From positions 1,612,001 to 1,676,000 of the forward strand of contig NZ_LDPE01000001.1 of NCBI RefSeq assembly GCF_001447995.1: a stretch of 64,000 nt of DNA, written 5' to 3'. This document shows, in pieces, positions 33,131-42,292 of the stretch (positions within the stretch are counted from its first letter, which is position 1; each line of letters starts with the position of its first letter). Below the pieces are notes generated by a model. That model saw nothing but the letters and a program-made list of their open reading frames with translations. It did not search any database and had not been told where the DNA came from. The translations under genes were made by a program, and so were the position numbers. Origin of the DNA: Maribacter dokdonensis DSW-8 (GTDB lineage Bacteria; Bacteroidota; Bacteroidia; Flavobacteriales; Flavobacteriaceae).

Positions 33131-34495
33131 TTGTACACGATAATTGACATAGAAACTACCGGTAACGGTATTAAGGGTAATAGAATTACCGAAATTTCTA
33201 TTTTTAAATATGATGGTCATGAGGTAGTTGACGAATTCACTTCACTAGTAAATCCGGAATGTGAGATTCCCGCTTTTATTACCGGACTTACAGGTATTGA
33301 TAATGATATGGTACGTAATGCTCCGCTGTTAGAGGATATTATTCCACAGATTATTGATATTACCAAAGACACCATTTTTGTAGCGCACAGCGTTAATTTT
33401 GATTATAATGTCATAAAAAATGAATTTAAACTGCTTGGGCATGACTTTTCTAGAAAAAAATTATGCACCGTACGCTTATCAAGAAAATTATTGCCCGGCT
33501 ACAATTCTTATAGTTTAGGAAAATTAACCAGTGCCTTAGGCATACCATTAACTGACAGGCACCGTGCCAGGGGTGATGCTCATGCCACCGTACTTTTATT
33601 TCATAAATTATTGAGAACTGAAAATGCTGAAATTGTTTTCAAGCAATTTCTCAATGCCAAATCTCAAGAAGCTACACTACCACCCGGCTTACCAAAAGAA
33701 CAATTTTTAAAATTACCTACGACCCCCGGTGTTTATTATTTTAAAGATCAAAAGGGAAAAATTATTTATGTTGGTAAGGCAAAAAACATCAAAAAAAGAG
33801 TGCTTGGGCATTTTTATGATAAAAAGACGAAAGAATTGGTTCTTTGCGCTGAAACCGCTTCTTTAGATTATGAGGAAACAGGTAATGAACTTATTGCACT
33901 TTTAAAGGAATCTGCCGAAATTAAACACTATTACCCAAAGTACAATAGTGCTCAAAAAAGGTCTATTCAACAATATGGTATTTTCACTTACGTTGACCGC
34001 AATGGTATTTACCACTTGGCGTTCAATAAGATAAAAATGACTCCCAACCCTATTGCCGTTTGTTATAGCCCAACGGAGGCCAGACAATATTTAGAAATCC
34101 TGTGTAGCACTTTTGAGCTTTGCCCAAAATATTGCCATCTGCAAGAAAACGTGACGGTTTGTTCCCATTACAAAATTAAGCAGTGCATTGGCATTTGCTC
34201 GGATCTAGAAATGGTGGATGAGTATAACGAACGCGTTCATAATGCTATACAAAACATTAAAGATGTTTCCTCCACCTTGGTTATTAAGACCAAAGGCAGA
34301 ACTTTGGACGAAAACGGCTTTGTAATCATTAAGGAAAATAACTACGCCGGTTACGGCTTTGCACCTACTGAAGTGGCTATTTCACAAATGGAAGACCTAG
34401 AAATGTTCATTACACCGCAAAAAAATACGCTAGAAACCCAGCGTATCGTAGAAAGCTATTTAAGGAAACACCCCAACACTATTTTTCAATTATAG
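33131..34495 (+). CDS. DnaQ-like 3'-5' exonuclease fused to GIY-YIG (UvrC N-terminal-like) nuclease
   Basis: A 454-residue cytosolic protein. Residues 1-170 are a DEDDh exonuclease (YTIIDIETTG, FVAHSVNFDYNVI, HRARGDAHAT). Residues 200-280 are a GIY-YIG domain (PGVYYFKDQKGKIIYVGKAKNIKKRV), followed by a cysteine-containing segment (CPKYCHLQ ... CSHYKIKQCIGIC) like UvrC. The family is the Bacteroidota form of the bacterial exonuclease/UvrC-like 'Cho' type and probably acts in DNA repair. The start codon is TTG: an in-frame stop lies 18 bases upstream with no ATG between, and TTG gives the family's normal N-terminus MYTIIDIETTG. The 3' end overlaps the convergent gene by 6 bases. Confidence 0.88.
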   Translation: MYTIIDIETTGNGIKGNRITEISIFKYDGHEVVDEFTSLVNPECEIPAFITGLTGIDNDMVRNAPLLEDIIPQIIDITKDTIFVAHSVNFDYNVIKNEFKLLGHDFSRKKLCTVRLSRKLLPGYNSYSLGKLTSALGIPLTDRHRARGDAHATVLLFHKLLRTENAEIVFKQFLNAKSQEATLPPGLPKEQFLKLPTTPGVYYFKDQKGKIIYVGKAKNIKKRVLGHFYDKKTKELVLCAETASLDYEETGNELIALLKESAEIKHYYPKYNSAQKRSIQQYGIFTYVDRNGIYHLAFNKIKMTPNPIAVCYSPTEARQYLEILCSTFELCPKYCHLQENVTVCSHYKIKQCIGICSDLEMVDEYNERVHNAIQNIKDVSSTLVIKTKGRTLDENGFVIIKENNYAGYGFAPTEVAISQMEDLEMFITPQKNTLETQRIVESYLRKHPNTIFQL

Positions 34496-35896
34496 CGTAG
34501 TAGGGCACACATAGTCCGTCTTCTCCAAATCTTCTTTCTTCAATGCTCCATAGCCACCTTTAACATCGATGAGATTATGAATACCACGACTTTTTAAAAT
34601 AGAAGATGCTATAACAGAACGGTAACCACCTGCACAATGCACCAAAAATTCTCCCTTTTCAGGAAATTTGGACAAATGTTTGTTCAATTCACTTAAGGGA
34701 GTATGAACTGCACCTACCAAATGTTCGCTTAAATACTCACCATCTTTACGCACATCAAAAACGGCATTACCTTTATCTATTAAAGTTTTGGCTTCAGGTG
34801 CCGTAATAGAAGTTATTTGATCCACTTCCTTCCCTGCCGCTTTCCAAGCTTCTATTCCGCCTTTTAAATATCCGATGGCAGCATCAAATCCTACACGGGA
34901 CAATCTAGTAATAGCCTCTTCTTCTTTACCCTCAGGAATCACCAATAGTAATGGCTGTTTGGTATCCGCAATTAAATCGCCCACCCAAGGAGCAAAATCA
35001 CCGTTCAATCCTATAAATATGGACCTTGGTATATGACCTTTTACAAATTCATCTTGATGTCTAACATCTAACACCAAAGCCTCGGTATCATTAGCTGCTT
35101 TTTCAAATGCATCCGGCGATAATTCAACATTCCCACGATTAAGCACATCGTCTATATCTTCATATCCCTCCTTATTCATTTTTACGTTTAAAGGAAAATA
35201 TTTAGGTGGAGGCAAAAGACCATCGGTTACTTCTTTAATGAATTCTTCCTTGGTCATATCCGCTCTAAGAGCGTAATTCATTTTTTTCTGATTACCCAAG
35301 GTATCCACCGTTTCTTTCATCATGTTCTTACCACATGCAGAGCCGGCACCATGTGCAGGATATACGGTAACATCATCAGCCAAAGGCATTATTTTAGTAC
35401 GCAAACTATCAAACAACGTACCTGCCAATTGCTCTTGGGTCATATCAGCAGATTTCTGCGCTAGATCAGGTCTACCCACATCACCTAAGAACAAGGTGTC
35501 ACCAGAGAAAATTGCATGATCTTTACCATTTTCATCACGCAACAAATAAGTAGTACTTTCCATAGTATGCCCCGGTGTATGAAGCACTTTAAAAGTGAGT
35601 TTGCCCAACTTAAATTCTTGACCGTCTTCGGCAATGATAGCGTCAAAAGTAGGGTTAGCGGTGGGACCGTAAATAATAGGAGCTCCTGTTTCTTTTGAAA
35701 GCGTTACGTGCCCGCTGACAAAATCTGCATGAAAATGGGTTTCAAATATGTACTTGATCTTGGCATTGTCATTTTCAGCCCTTTGAATATAAGGTGTTAC
35801 CTCACGTAACGGATCAATAATAGCAACTTCCCCATCACTCTCAATATAATATGCTCCTTGAGCCAAACAACCTGTATATATCTGTTCTATATTCAT
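34490..35896 (-). CDS. Metallo-beta-lactamase/double-rhodanese protein (persulfide-dioxygenase-like)
   Basis: A 468-residue cytosolic fusion. Residues 1-235 form a metallo-beta-lactamase fold of the ETHE1/persulfide-dioxygenase type (ETHFHADFVSGH, HTPGHTMESTTY, FSGDTLFLGDVGRPD, YPAHGAGSACGK). Residues 265-360 form a first rhodanese domain without catalytic cysteine (LLLVIPEGKEEEA). Residues 370-465 form a second rhodanese with an intact active-site loop (LVHCAGGYRS). It likely oxidises glutathione- or protein-bound persulfide to sulfite or moves sulfane sulfur. The SulP anion transporter 54 bases upstream on the same strand supports a sulfur role. Confidence 0.85.
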   Translation of the reverse strand: MNIEQIYTGCLAQGAYYIESDGEVAIIDPLREVTPYIQRAENDNAKIKYIFETHFHADFVSGHVTLSKETGAPIIYGPTANPTFDAIIAEDGQEFKLGKLTFKVLHTPGHTMESTTYLLRDENGKDHAIFSGDTLFLGDVGRPDLAQKSADMTQEQLAGTLFDSLRTKIMPLADDVTVYPAHGAGSACGKNMMKETVDTLGNQKKMNYALRADMTKEEFIKEVTDGLLPPPKYFPLNVKMNKEGYEDIDDVLNRGNVELSPDAFEKAANDTEALVLDVRHQDEFVKGHIPRSIFIGLNGDFAPWVGDLIADTKQPLLLVIPEGKEEEAITRLSRVGFDAAIGYLKGGIEAWKAAGKEVDQITSITAPEAKTLIDKGNAVFDVRKDGEYLSEHLVGAVHTPLSELNKHLSKFPEKGEFLVHCAGGYRSVIASSILKSRGIHNLIDVKGGYGALKKEDLEKTDYVCPTTL

Positions 35897-35950
35897 ACTA
35901 AACTACTTTATATTATAACAATCACTTCACCTTTAAGGTACAAGATTTTT

Positions 35951-37699
35951 TTAATTTATATTTCTTTTGGCCTTGGCCATTCTACTATTTTCATAGGCTA
36001 CTTTCGCGGCCAATAAGGATATCTCATTGGGGTCATCAAAAAAATCGACAGCTTCTTTTGTTTTTACGAACAAAAATTCTCGCTGTAATTCCTTGATAAT
36101 ACCTGTACTAAAAATAATATCCCTTGTTGGTCCAATGGCACCTGCAATGTAAAATTGCAGTTCACGTTCCCTAATATCATGTATTAATTTAGTCAACATA
36201 TCCGCAGCGGTGGCGTCAATGTAATTTATGGATTCTGCATTCAAAATAATTCCTTTAAGTGCCGGACCTTTTGCCTTTATATGCTTAAGCAATTGTTTTT
36301 TAAAATAAGCTGAATTACCAAAATACAACTGAGAATCGAACCTAACGATTAACAAATCATTACGCACCACCACCTCATCTGCAAAACGAATTACATTCTT
36401 ATAATAGTCGGAATTGCCAATATTACCAATCTCTACAAAATGGGGTTTAGAAGTCCTATAGACCATTAGCAATAAAGAGCATAGAACACCTATTAATATA
36501 CCTTGTGTAATACCGATGAACAAAGTGATCAAAAAAGTCACCAGCATCACAAAAAATTCATCTTTTCTGTTTGACCATAAATATTTAAAGTACTTAATAT
36601 CTATAAGTTTTACTACGGATACCATAATGATACTAGCCAAAATAGCATTCGGTAAAAACTTAAACAACGGTGTTAAAAAAAGTAGGGTCAGCACCACCAA
36701 AATAACACTGAAAATAGCACTTAAATTGGTTTTTGTACCAGCATCAAAACTAATTGCCGATCTAGAAAAACTTGCTGTCACTGGATACCCTTGAAAAAAA
36801 GAACCCACAATATTTGATGATCCTAAGGCTATTAATTCTTGATTTGCCTTTATGGTGTCTTCCCCTGTTTTATCTTCAATGGCCTTACCTATAGAAATAG
36901 CTTCTAAATAGCCCACCAATGCCAATGCTATAGCAATTGGCGCAAGTTGCTTTACATCTTCAATATTCAATGTAGGCATTATTAAAGATGGCAATCCACT
37001 AGGTACGTTTCCTACCAATTTAATTCCGTAAGTTTCTAGCTGAAAAAAGTAAACCGCCACAATCCCCAACACTACGATAATTAATATACCGGGAATATTC
37101 TTGGCCCACTTTTTAAACCCTAGCAACAAAGCTATACCAACAAGACCGATTGAGAAATCCACATAATTTATTTCTCCTAGCTTATAAAAAATATTGATTA
37201 CGGTCTTGTAGATTCTGTTGCTGCCTACTACGGAAATACCCAACAAATGTTTCATTTGGCTAAAAACAATTATAATAGCCGCGGCAGATGTAAACCCACT
37301 TATTACCGGTTTTGAAAGAAAATTGACCAAGAAGCCCATTCGCAAAACCCCCAATAAAAACTGAATAACACCTACCATTAAGGCAAGTACCACCACCATT
37401 TTTATATAGTTTTCTACCCCGGTTATAGCCAAGGTACCCAAACCTACAGCCACCAAAAGCGAATCCATGGCCACAGGACCAACCGCTATTTTTCTTGAGG
37501 TGCCTAAAAGTGCGTAAACAAGGACAGGAAATAAAGAGGCATAAAGACCATGTACGGGTGGCAAACCTGCTATCATTGCATATGCCATACCTTGTGGCAC
37601 CAATACAATACCTACGGTAATACCCGCCAACAAATCTTTTACAAAGTCGGTTTTTTTATAGGATGAAATCCAATCCAAAAAAGGAAAAATGTTTTTCAC
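35951..37699 (-). CDS. SulP-family anion permease with STAS domain
   Basis: A 582-residue membrane protein: about 12 hydrophobic segments (residues 20-430) with the SulP signature (LAGITVGIVLVPQGMAYAMIAGLPPVHGLYASLFP, core VPQGMAYAMIAGLPPVHGL) and GSFFQGYPVTASFSRSAI. A cytoplasmic STAS domain follows (about 440-560, VRFDSQLYFGN ... AESINYIDATAADML). SulP proteins carry sulfate, bicarbonate or other anions. Placement directly upstream of the persulfide-dioxygenase-like gene suggests sulfate or sulfite, but bicarbonate cannot be excluded. Confidence 0.88.
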   Translation of the reverse strand: MKNIFPFLDWISSYKKTDFVKDLLAGITVGIVLVPQGMAYAMIAGLPPVHGLYASLFPVLVYALLGTSRKIAVGPVAMDSLLVAVGLGTLAITGVENYIKMVVVLALMVGVIQFLLGVLRMGFLVNFLSKPVISGFTSAAAIIIVFSQMKHLLGISVVGSNRIYKTVINIFYKLGEINYVDFSIGLVGIALLLGFKKWAKNIPGILIIVVLGIVAVYFFQLETYGIKLVGNVPSGLPSLIMPTLNIEDVKQLAPIAIALALVGYLEAISIGKAIEDKTGEDTIKANQELIALGSSNIVGSFFQGYPVTASFSRSAISFDAGTKTNLSAIFSVILVVLTLLFLTPLFKFLPNAILASIIMVSVVKLIDIKYFKYLWSNRKDEFFVMLVTFLITLFIGITQGILIGVLCSLLLMVYRTSKPHFVEIGNIGNSDYYKNVIRFADEVVVRNDLLIVRFDSQLYFGNSAYFKKQLLKHIKAKGPALKGIILNAESINYIDATAADMLTKLIHDIRERELQFYIAGAIGPTRDIIFSTGIIKELQREFLFVKTKEAVDFFDDPNEISLLAAKVAYENSRMAKAKRNIN

Positions 37700-37751
37700 G
37701 CCGTAAATTTAATCATTTCATAGGGCATGAAAGCCTATTTGACAACCAAGA

Positions 37752-38096
37752 TCATGTATTTAAAAGCGTATTAAACTCCAAAGCTTTCGCCACCCAAAAA
37801 TCCAGGTCATTTTCACTATCGAACCCATCAGGACCAACAAACAAAAAACCACGTGAAGGCTTTCCCGTAAAATCCATTGGGCTACTGCCCGGTTTATTTA
37901 GCAGTTCTTCATAATTGAGTTTCCCTACTCTTACCATTAGCTTGTCTTCTTCGGTTTTTTTATCGAACATAATACCTATGCACATTTTTCCATTGACCAT
38001 AAAAATGAATCCGCCCATCATTTTCTTCTCCTCTACAAACCCCTTGCCCTTTAATCTTGGCCTTACCCTATCTGCCAAATATTCACTGTATGCCAT
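37752..38096 (-). CDS. TfoX/Sxy N-terminal-domain protein
   Basis: A 114-residue cytosolic protein with the TfoX N-terminal pattern: YLADRVRPRLKGKGFVEEKKMMGGFIFMVNGKMCIGIM (core KKMMGGFIFMVNGKMCIG). Full-length TfoX/Sxy regulates competence in gammaproteobacteria, but stand-alone N-terminal domains are widespread in Bacteroidota and of unknown role. It begins 3 bases after the SRAP gene ends and is the last gene of a four-gene run (M20 peptidase, epimerase, SRAP, TfoX). Confidence 0.85.
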   Translation of the reverse strand: MAYSEYLADRVRPRLKGKGFVEEKKMMGGFIFMVNGKMCIGIMFDKKTEEDKLMVRVGKLNYEELLNKPGSSPMDFTGKPSRGFLFVGPDGFDSENDLDFWVAKALEFNTLLNT

Positions 38097-38099
38097 TTT

Positions 38100-38873
38100 C
38101 TAAAAGTCCAATCCGTTAGTTTCAAGTTCCATGTATTTTACCTCATCGGCAATTGAAGCGGTATTGCCTGCATAATTTTTACCTCGAAGCTTGCCCACGG
38201 TATGTGCCTCTAATTCCACCTTGTCATTTCTGTTCAATAATTCTTTCAACTCCTTTTCAAAATCCGAATGTGAGGAAAGCCATTGCTCTTCCAAATCATC
38301 GGATAGTATTAATGGCATGCGGGGTTCTTTTAATTTAGGGTTATTGTGAATTTTAGCCATCATGCCATTACCAACAGTGGTTACAATTGAAAAAGAATGT
38401 ATAGTACCACCATGTTCAGGGTGTATCCATTCAGACCATAATGCAGCCAAAGCTAATGGTTCACTGTTTTTTCGGTGGATGAAAAATGGATAGGTGTTAT
38501 TTTTAAAATGATGATGCTCATAAAATCCGTCCACATAAAGTACACAACGTTTCTCCTTGGCGGCATCTCTAAAAGCAGGTTTCTCAAAAATGGTTTCTAC
38601 CCGAGCATTTAATGTACTGTTCCAAATTTTCTTTTGTTGATCCACATTATTTACCCAATGCGGAATTAACCCCCAAGTAGCTACTATGGGATAAAAACGA
38701 TCTTGATTAGTGTAGATCAACACATCTGGATGTGAAAACCCCGATGCATGATGAAGCGGTAGATCGGTCAACGGCCCTAATTTTTCAACAATTTCTTCAA
38801 TTGCCTTTAAATCTTGATTACGTTTCGCTCTTTTTAGCTGCGCTTCCAAACTGGTTTTCACATCATAACACAT
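38100..38873 (-). CDS. SOS response-associated peptidase (SRAP/YedK-HMCES family)
   Basis: A 257-residue SRAP protein. Cys2 (MCYDVK) is the residue that forms a thiazolidine cross-link with abasic DNA sites after Met removal. Other family motifs are WGLIPHWV, NARVETIFEKPAFRDA (N, R and E), VDGFYEHHH (catalytic Glu) and IHNNPKLKEPRMPLIL (His near the C-terminal part). It protects abasic sites in single-stranded DNA. The insert between the N-terminal Cys and the WGLIPHW motif is typical of Bacteroidota members. Confidence 0.93.
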   Translation of the reverse strand: MCYDVKTSLEAQLKRAKRNQDLKAIEEIVEKLGPLTDLPLHHASGFSHPDVLIYTNQDRFYPIVATWGLIPHWVNNVDQQKKIWNSTLNARVETIFEKPAFRDAAKEKRCVLYVDGFYEHHHFKNNTYPFFIHRKNSEPLALAALWSEWIHPEHGGTIHSFSIVTTVGNGMMAKIHNNPKLKEPRMPLILSDDLEEQWLSSHSDFEKELKELLNRNDKVELEAHTVGKLRGKNYAGNTASIADEVKYMELETNGLDF

Positions 38874-38900
38874 ACATCTATTCTTAACGGTAATTTTTGA

Positions 38901-39686
38901 CTACAATGGTTTTAAGCTTACCTTAAAAATGGCAGGCTCATCTTTTATCACCATAAATCCTTCCGCTAAATTCTGTTGTGCCACGGCATATGGATAAAAG
39001 GTAATCGGCTCTATGCAAACCATATTTGGCACCTCTGTCCAAAGCATAAAATGGCTAAATCCTTCAGATGTTATTTGAATGGATTTCTCATCTTTTAAAA
39101 TAATGGTATCCGTTTTAGGCACTTGTAGTGCCCTACTACCCACTGCCATTACCTCTGGAATAGTTATATCTTGATTGCCCGTTGAGATTACGGCATTTTC
39201 TGAATGTAGCATAAATGCCGGGTGATAACCCAACATAAAAGGCATACCTTCTTCTCCTGAAATAGAAAACGTAACTTCTAAAGTATTGTTCACCAATTCA
39301 AGTGTTTTTACGAACTCAAAATCATAAGGCCAACTCAATTTTTCGGCAGTTGATTTTGCTGGATATTTAGAGTTTAAAATCTCCGTATTCGCGCTATATG
39401 TTTTAGAAAATATGACTTTACTATCAGTGCTATCCGTAAGTACATATTCCATTTCACGTAATAGACCATGTTGATCTTGGGTAGCGAATCCTTTTGGAGT
39501 ATTTACCTTAAAGTCCGCTTCATTGGTAGGACCGATCAACGGAAACATTTCAGTGTCTACACTTCGCCAACCAGGGTTACCTTTTTGATGCATAAACTCA
39601 TGACCAGAAACTTGGTAGCCTACCAATTCTCCAGCGTCAATTTTAACCTGATGTTCTCCTACTTTTAATGTTGTTATATTACTCAT
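38901..39686 (-). CDS. Aldose 1-epimerase-family protein
   Basis: A 261-residue galactose-mutarotase-fold protein. Visible family features are MFPLIGPTNEADFK at the N-terminal third, DQHGLLREMEYVL, SISGEEGMPFMLGYHPAFML with the catalytic-region His, and a C-terminal acidic residue in VCIEPITFYPYAV. It has no signal peptide, so it acts in the cytosol on a free sugar or sugar phosphate; the substrate is not visible. It overlaps the M20 peptidase gene by 8 bases. Confidence 0.85.
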   Translation of the reverse strand: MSNITTLKVGEHQVKIDAGELVGYQVSGHEFMHQKGNPGWRSVDTEMFPLIGPTNEADFKVNTPKGFATQDQHGLLREMEYVLTDSTDSKVIFSKTYSANTEILNSKYPAKSTAEKLSWPYDFEFVKTLELVNNTLEVTFSISGEEGMPFMLGYHPAFMLHSENAVISTGNQDITIPEVMAVGSRALQVPKTDTIILKDEKSIQITSEGFSHFMLWTEVPNMVCIEPITFYPYAVAQQNLAEGFMVIKDEPAIFKVSLKPL

Positions 39687-40974
39687 TTATCAATCTATAA
39701 ATTAATAATGCCGTTCTTTTTGTTAATGCTTCTATCGTTTTCAAGTTCACGGTTTCCTCAGGAGTATGGGCTGCATTTCCCATAGTACCCAACCCGTCCA
39801 AACAATCTACATATTCCGCTACAAAAGAAGTATCTGCTGCACCTCTTTTACCGGGATCATATGCAATTACCTCACCTTGTTTCAAATCAAGGCTTACTTG
39901 ATTTAGCTTTGCCAACAAAGCCTTATTTCCTTCTGTAGGCTGCATTGCCGGATAACTATCTTTGAAAGTCACCTTTGCCGATGTATGTGGTAAATTGTTG
40001 GCAACAACCGCTCTTATATTGTCACGGGCACGTTCTTTTTGTTCTTCGGATATAAAACGCAATCCGCCACGCACCTCTGCTTTTTGCGCTACTACATTGG
40101 TCTTACCGAACACACTACCCTTACTGGTCATTTCATCAAATTCAACAAACGTTCCTCCCACTAAAGTTCCAGGATTAAAGGTCAATAAATCTTCTCCCTT
40201 AACATCGGTATAAAAACCGTTCAATATTCTTGACATTTCAAAAATGGCACCTGCACCCGTGTCTTCACTAAAAATACCCGATGAATGCGCTCTTTTACCT
40301 TCCACTTCAACTTTCCAGCCAGATGATCCTCTACGGGCAACGGTAGCATAATTGAAACCTGTAGAAGTTTCAAAACCCAGACCAATATCACTTCGTTTGG
40401 CTGCCTCAATTAAATCGTGCCTACTTTTTTCCAATGGACTACCAGTACTTTCTTCATCTCCGGTAAAAGCTACTATAATCTGGGCATCATCTAGCAATCC
40501 GTTTTCCCGTAATGCTTTTAATGCATAGAGCACAATGACATTGCCACCTTTCATATCATTACCTCCTGGCGCATGGGCAATAGAATCGTTCACCAATTTA
40601 AATGTTTGAAACGGACTATCTTCTTCAAAAACCGTATCTAAATGACCTATTAATAATAATTTCTTTCCTTTGGTCCCTTTGATCTCTGCAAATAAGTGTC
40701 CCGCTCTATTCATTTCTTCGGGCATAGGAATCCACGTACTTTCAAAACCAATTTCAGTAAAAGCAGTAGCAAACTCTTTTCCTACCATTTCTACCCCTTT
40801 AAGGTTTAAAGTTCCGCTATTGATATTGACGACTTTCTCTAAGAATGAAATTGCCTGGGCATTATTTTTTTCGATTGATTTTACAACCTTCTTTTCGTTC
40901 CTAGAAAGCTTTTGCGCATTGCTAGTGGTCAATAACAACAATGTAAATAGTGTAAAAAGTAACTTTTGATGCAT
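39679..40974 (-). CDS. Secreted M20-family metallopeptidase (glutamate-carboxypeptidase-like)
   Basis: A 431-residue exported enzyme (signal peptide to about residue 20, LTTSNAQ). M20 metal-site motifs are LLIGHLDTVFEED, PGGNDMKGGN and FTGDEESTGSP, and the lid domain includes RRGSSGWKVEVEGKRAHSSG (core EGKRAHSSG). The C-terminal ligand lies in GNAAHTPEETVN. It is likely a zinc-dependent exopeptidase or amidohydrolase in the periplasm; the substrate (peptide, glutamate conjugate) is unknown. Confidence 0.9.
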   Translation of the reverse strand: MHQKLLFTLFTLLLLTTSNAQKLSRNEKKVVKSIEKNNAQAISFLEKVVNINSGTLNLKGVEMVGKEFATAFTEIGFESTWIPMPEEMNRAGHLFAEIKGTKGKKLLLIGHLDTVFEEDSPFQTFKLVNDSIAHAPGGNDMKGGNVIVLYALKALRENGLLDDAQIIVAFTGDEESTGSPLEKSRHDLIEAAKRSDIGLGFETSTGFNYATVARRGSSGWKVEVEGKRAHSSGIFSEDTGAGAIFEMSRILNGFYTDVKGEDLLTFNPGTLVGGTFVEFDEMTSKGSVFGKTNVVAQKAEVRGGLRFISEEQKERARDNIRAVVANNLPHTSAKVTFKDSYPAMQPTEGNKALLAKLNQVSLDLKQGEVIAYDPGKRGAADTSFVAEYVDCLDGLGTMGNAAHTPEETVNLKTIEALTKRTALLIYRLINE

Positions 40975-41050
40975 GTGGTCTGTTTTACACCAAATTTACC
41001 AAAAAGGGATTTAACCTAAACTAAATATGGAACAAGCTTATTATAATATA

Positions 41051-42290
41051 CTACTCAAATCGTATCGCCTTTACCGGTGTAATTCTGGTAATTATATATG
41101 ATGGAATCAGTAACATCAATAAACATAATAACAAGACACCCGCATTTAAAAGAAGAATAGTCCACAGATCTATACTTACGGGTATGTATTCAATATAATA
41201 CTCCTTTGGATTTGGAAATTTAAATACCCTAAACTGATCCTGAATAATGATAATACCCAAACCAATAAGGTTGCCCCAAAACAAACCTACCGCAATCAAA
41301 TAAGCTGCATTATATAAAAAAACCTTTCTAATACTCCAATTTGTGGTACCTAATGCCTTTAATATACCGATCATAGGCGTTCGTTCTAAAATAAGCACCA
41401 ACAATGCAGTAATCATATTAATACCGCCAACTATAATCATAATGCCTATGATCAGGGCAATATTAAAATCAAAAAGTCCGATCCATTCAAAAATTTTATA
41501 GTACTTATCTTTTATGGTCTTGGTATCTAAACTAGCAACCGTTTCTCCGTAAATCTCATTTGCTTTTTGATCAATATCATCAAAACTGTTCAAGAATATC
41601 TCAAAATTACCAACTTCGGTATCTTCCCACTTATTCATGCGTTGAATATGCCTTATGTCGGTGAAAATATAGAGTCCGTCAATCTCTTCAAATCCGCTAT
41701 CAAAAATACCCGTAATGGTGAACTTACGTTGATTGGGAATTTTATCCGCTGCATCATCCCGTAAAAAAAAGGTGAAAAACGAGTCGCCCACTTTAAAATT
41801 GAGTCGATTTGCCATTATCCTGGAAATCAGCACATCTGAATTCAACTCCCCGGAATAATCTGGCAATACCCCGTCAATAAGAAACTCTTCAAACGGTTTC
41901 CAATTGTAATCCTTACCAACACCTTTGGCAATAATACCTTCAAAAGTATCTTCCGTTCTTATAATACCTGCCTTGGTGGCCACCGCCTGAATGTGCTGCA
42001 CCCCATCTACCATTTTAAAATCCGGATAGAACTCTTGTTCCGTACTCACAGGCACCACAGATACTTCAGAATTATTATTATCGTAATTGTAGATTTGTAC
42101 GTGACCGTTAAAAGCGGTCACTTTTTCACGGATTTTTTCTTTTAAACCCAACCCCGTAGCAATAGCGATCAACATCATAACCACCCCAATAGCAATTGCG
42201 GCAATAGCTATTTTTATTATTGGTGCGGATATACTAATTTTATGCTCCTTACCCTTTATAAGCCGTTTGGCGATAAAATATTCTAGATTC
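41051..42290 (-). CDS. LolC/FtsX-like ABC transporter permease
   Basis: A 413-residue inner-membrane permease: N-terminal transmembrane segment (about 25-50), a large periplasmic MacB-like domain (about 60-265) and three C-terminal segments (IALIIGIMIIVGGINMITALLVLILERTPMIG, core GGINMITALLVLILERTPMIG is the FtsX signature). It resembles LolC/E of lipoprotein release. The start codon is TTG at 42292-42290: an in-frame stop lies three codons upstream and TTG restores the conserved N-terminus MNLEYFIAKRL. The ATPase partner is not adjacent. The divergent NamZ gene begins at the very next base. Confidence 0.85.
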
Positions 42291-42292
42291 AA

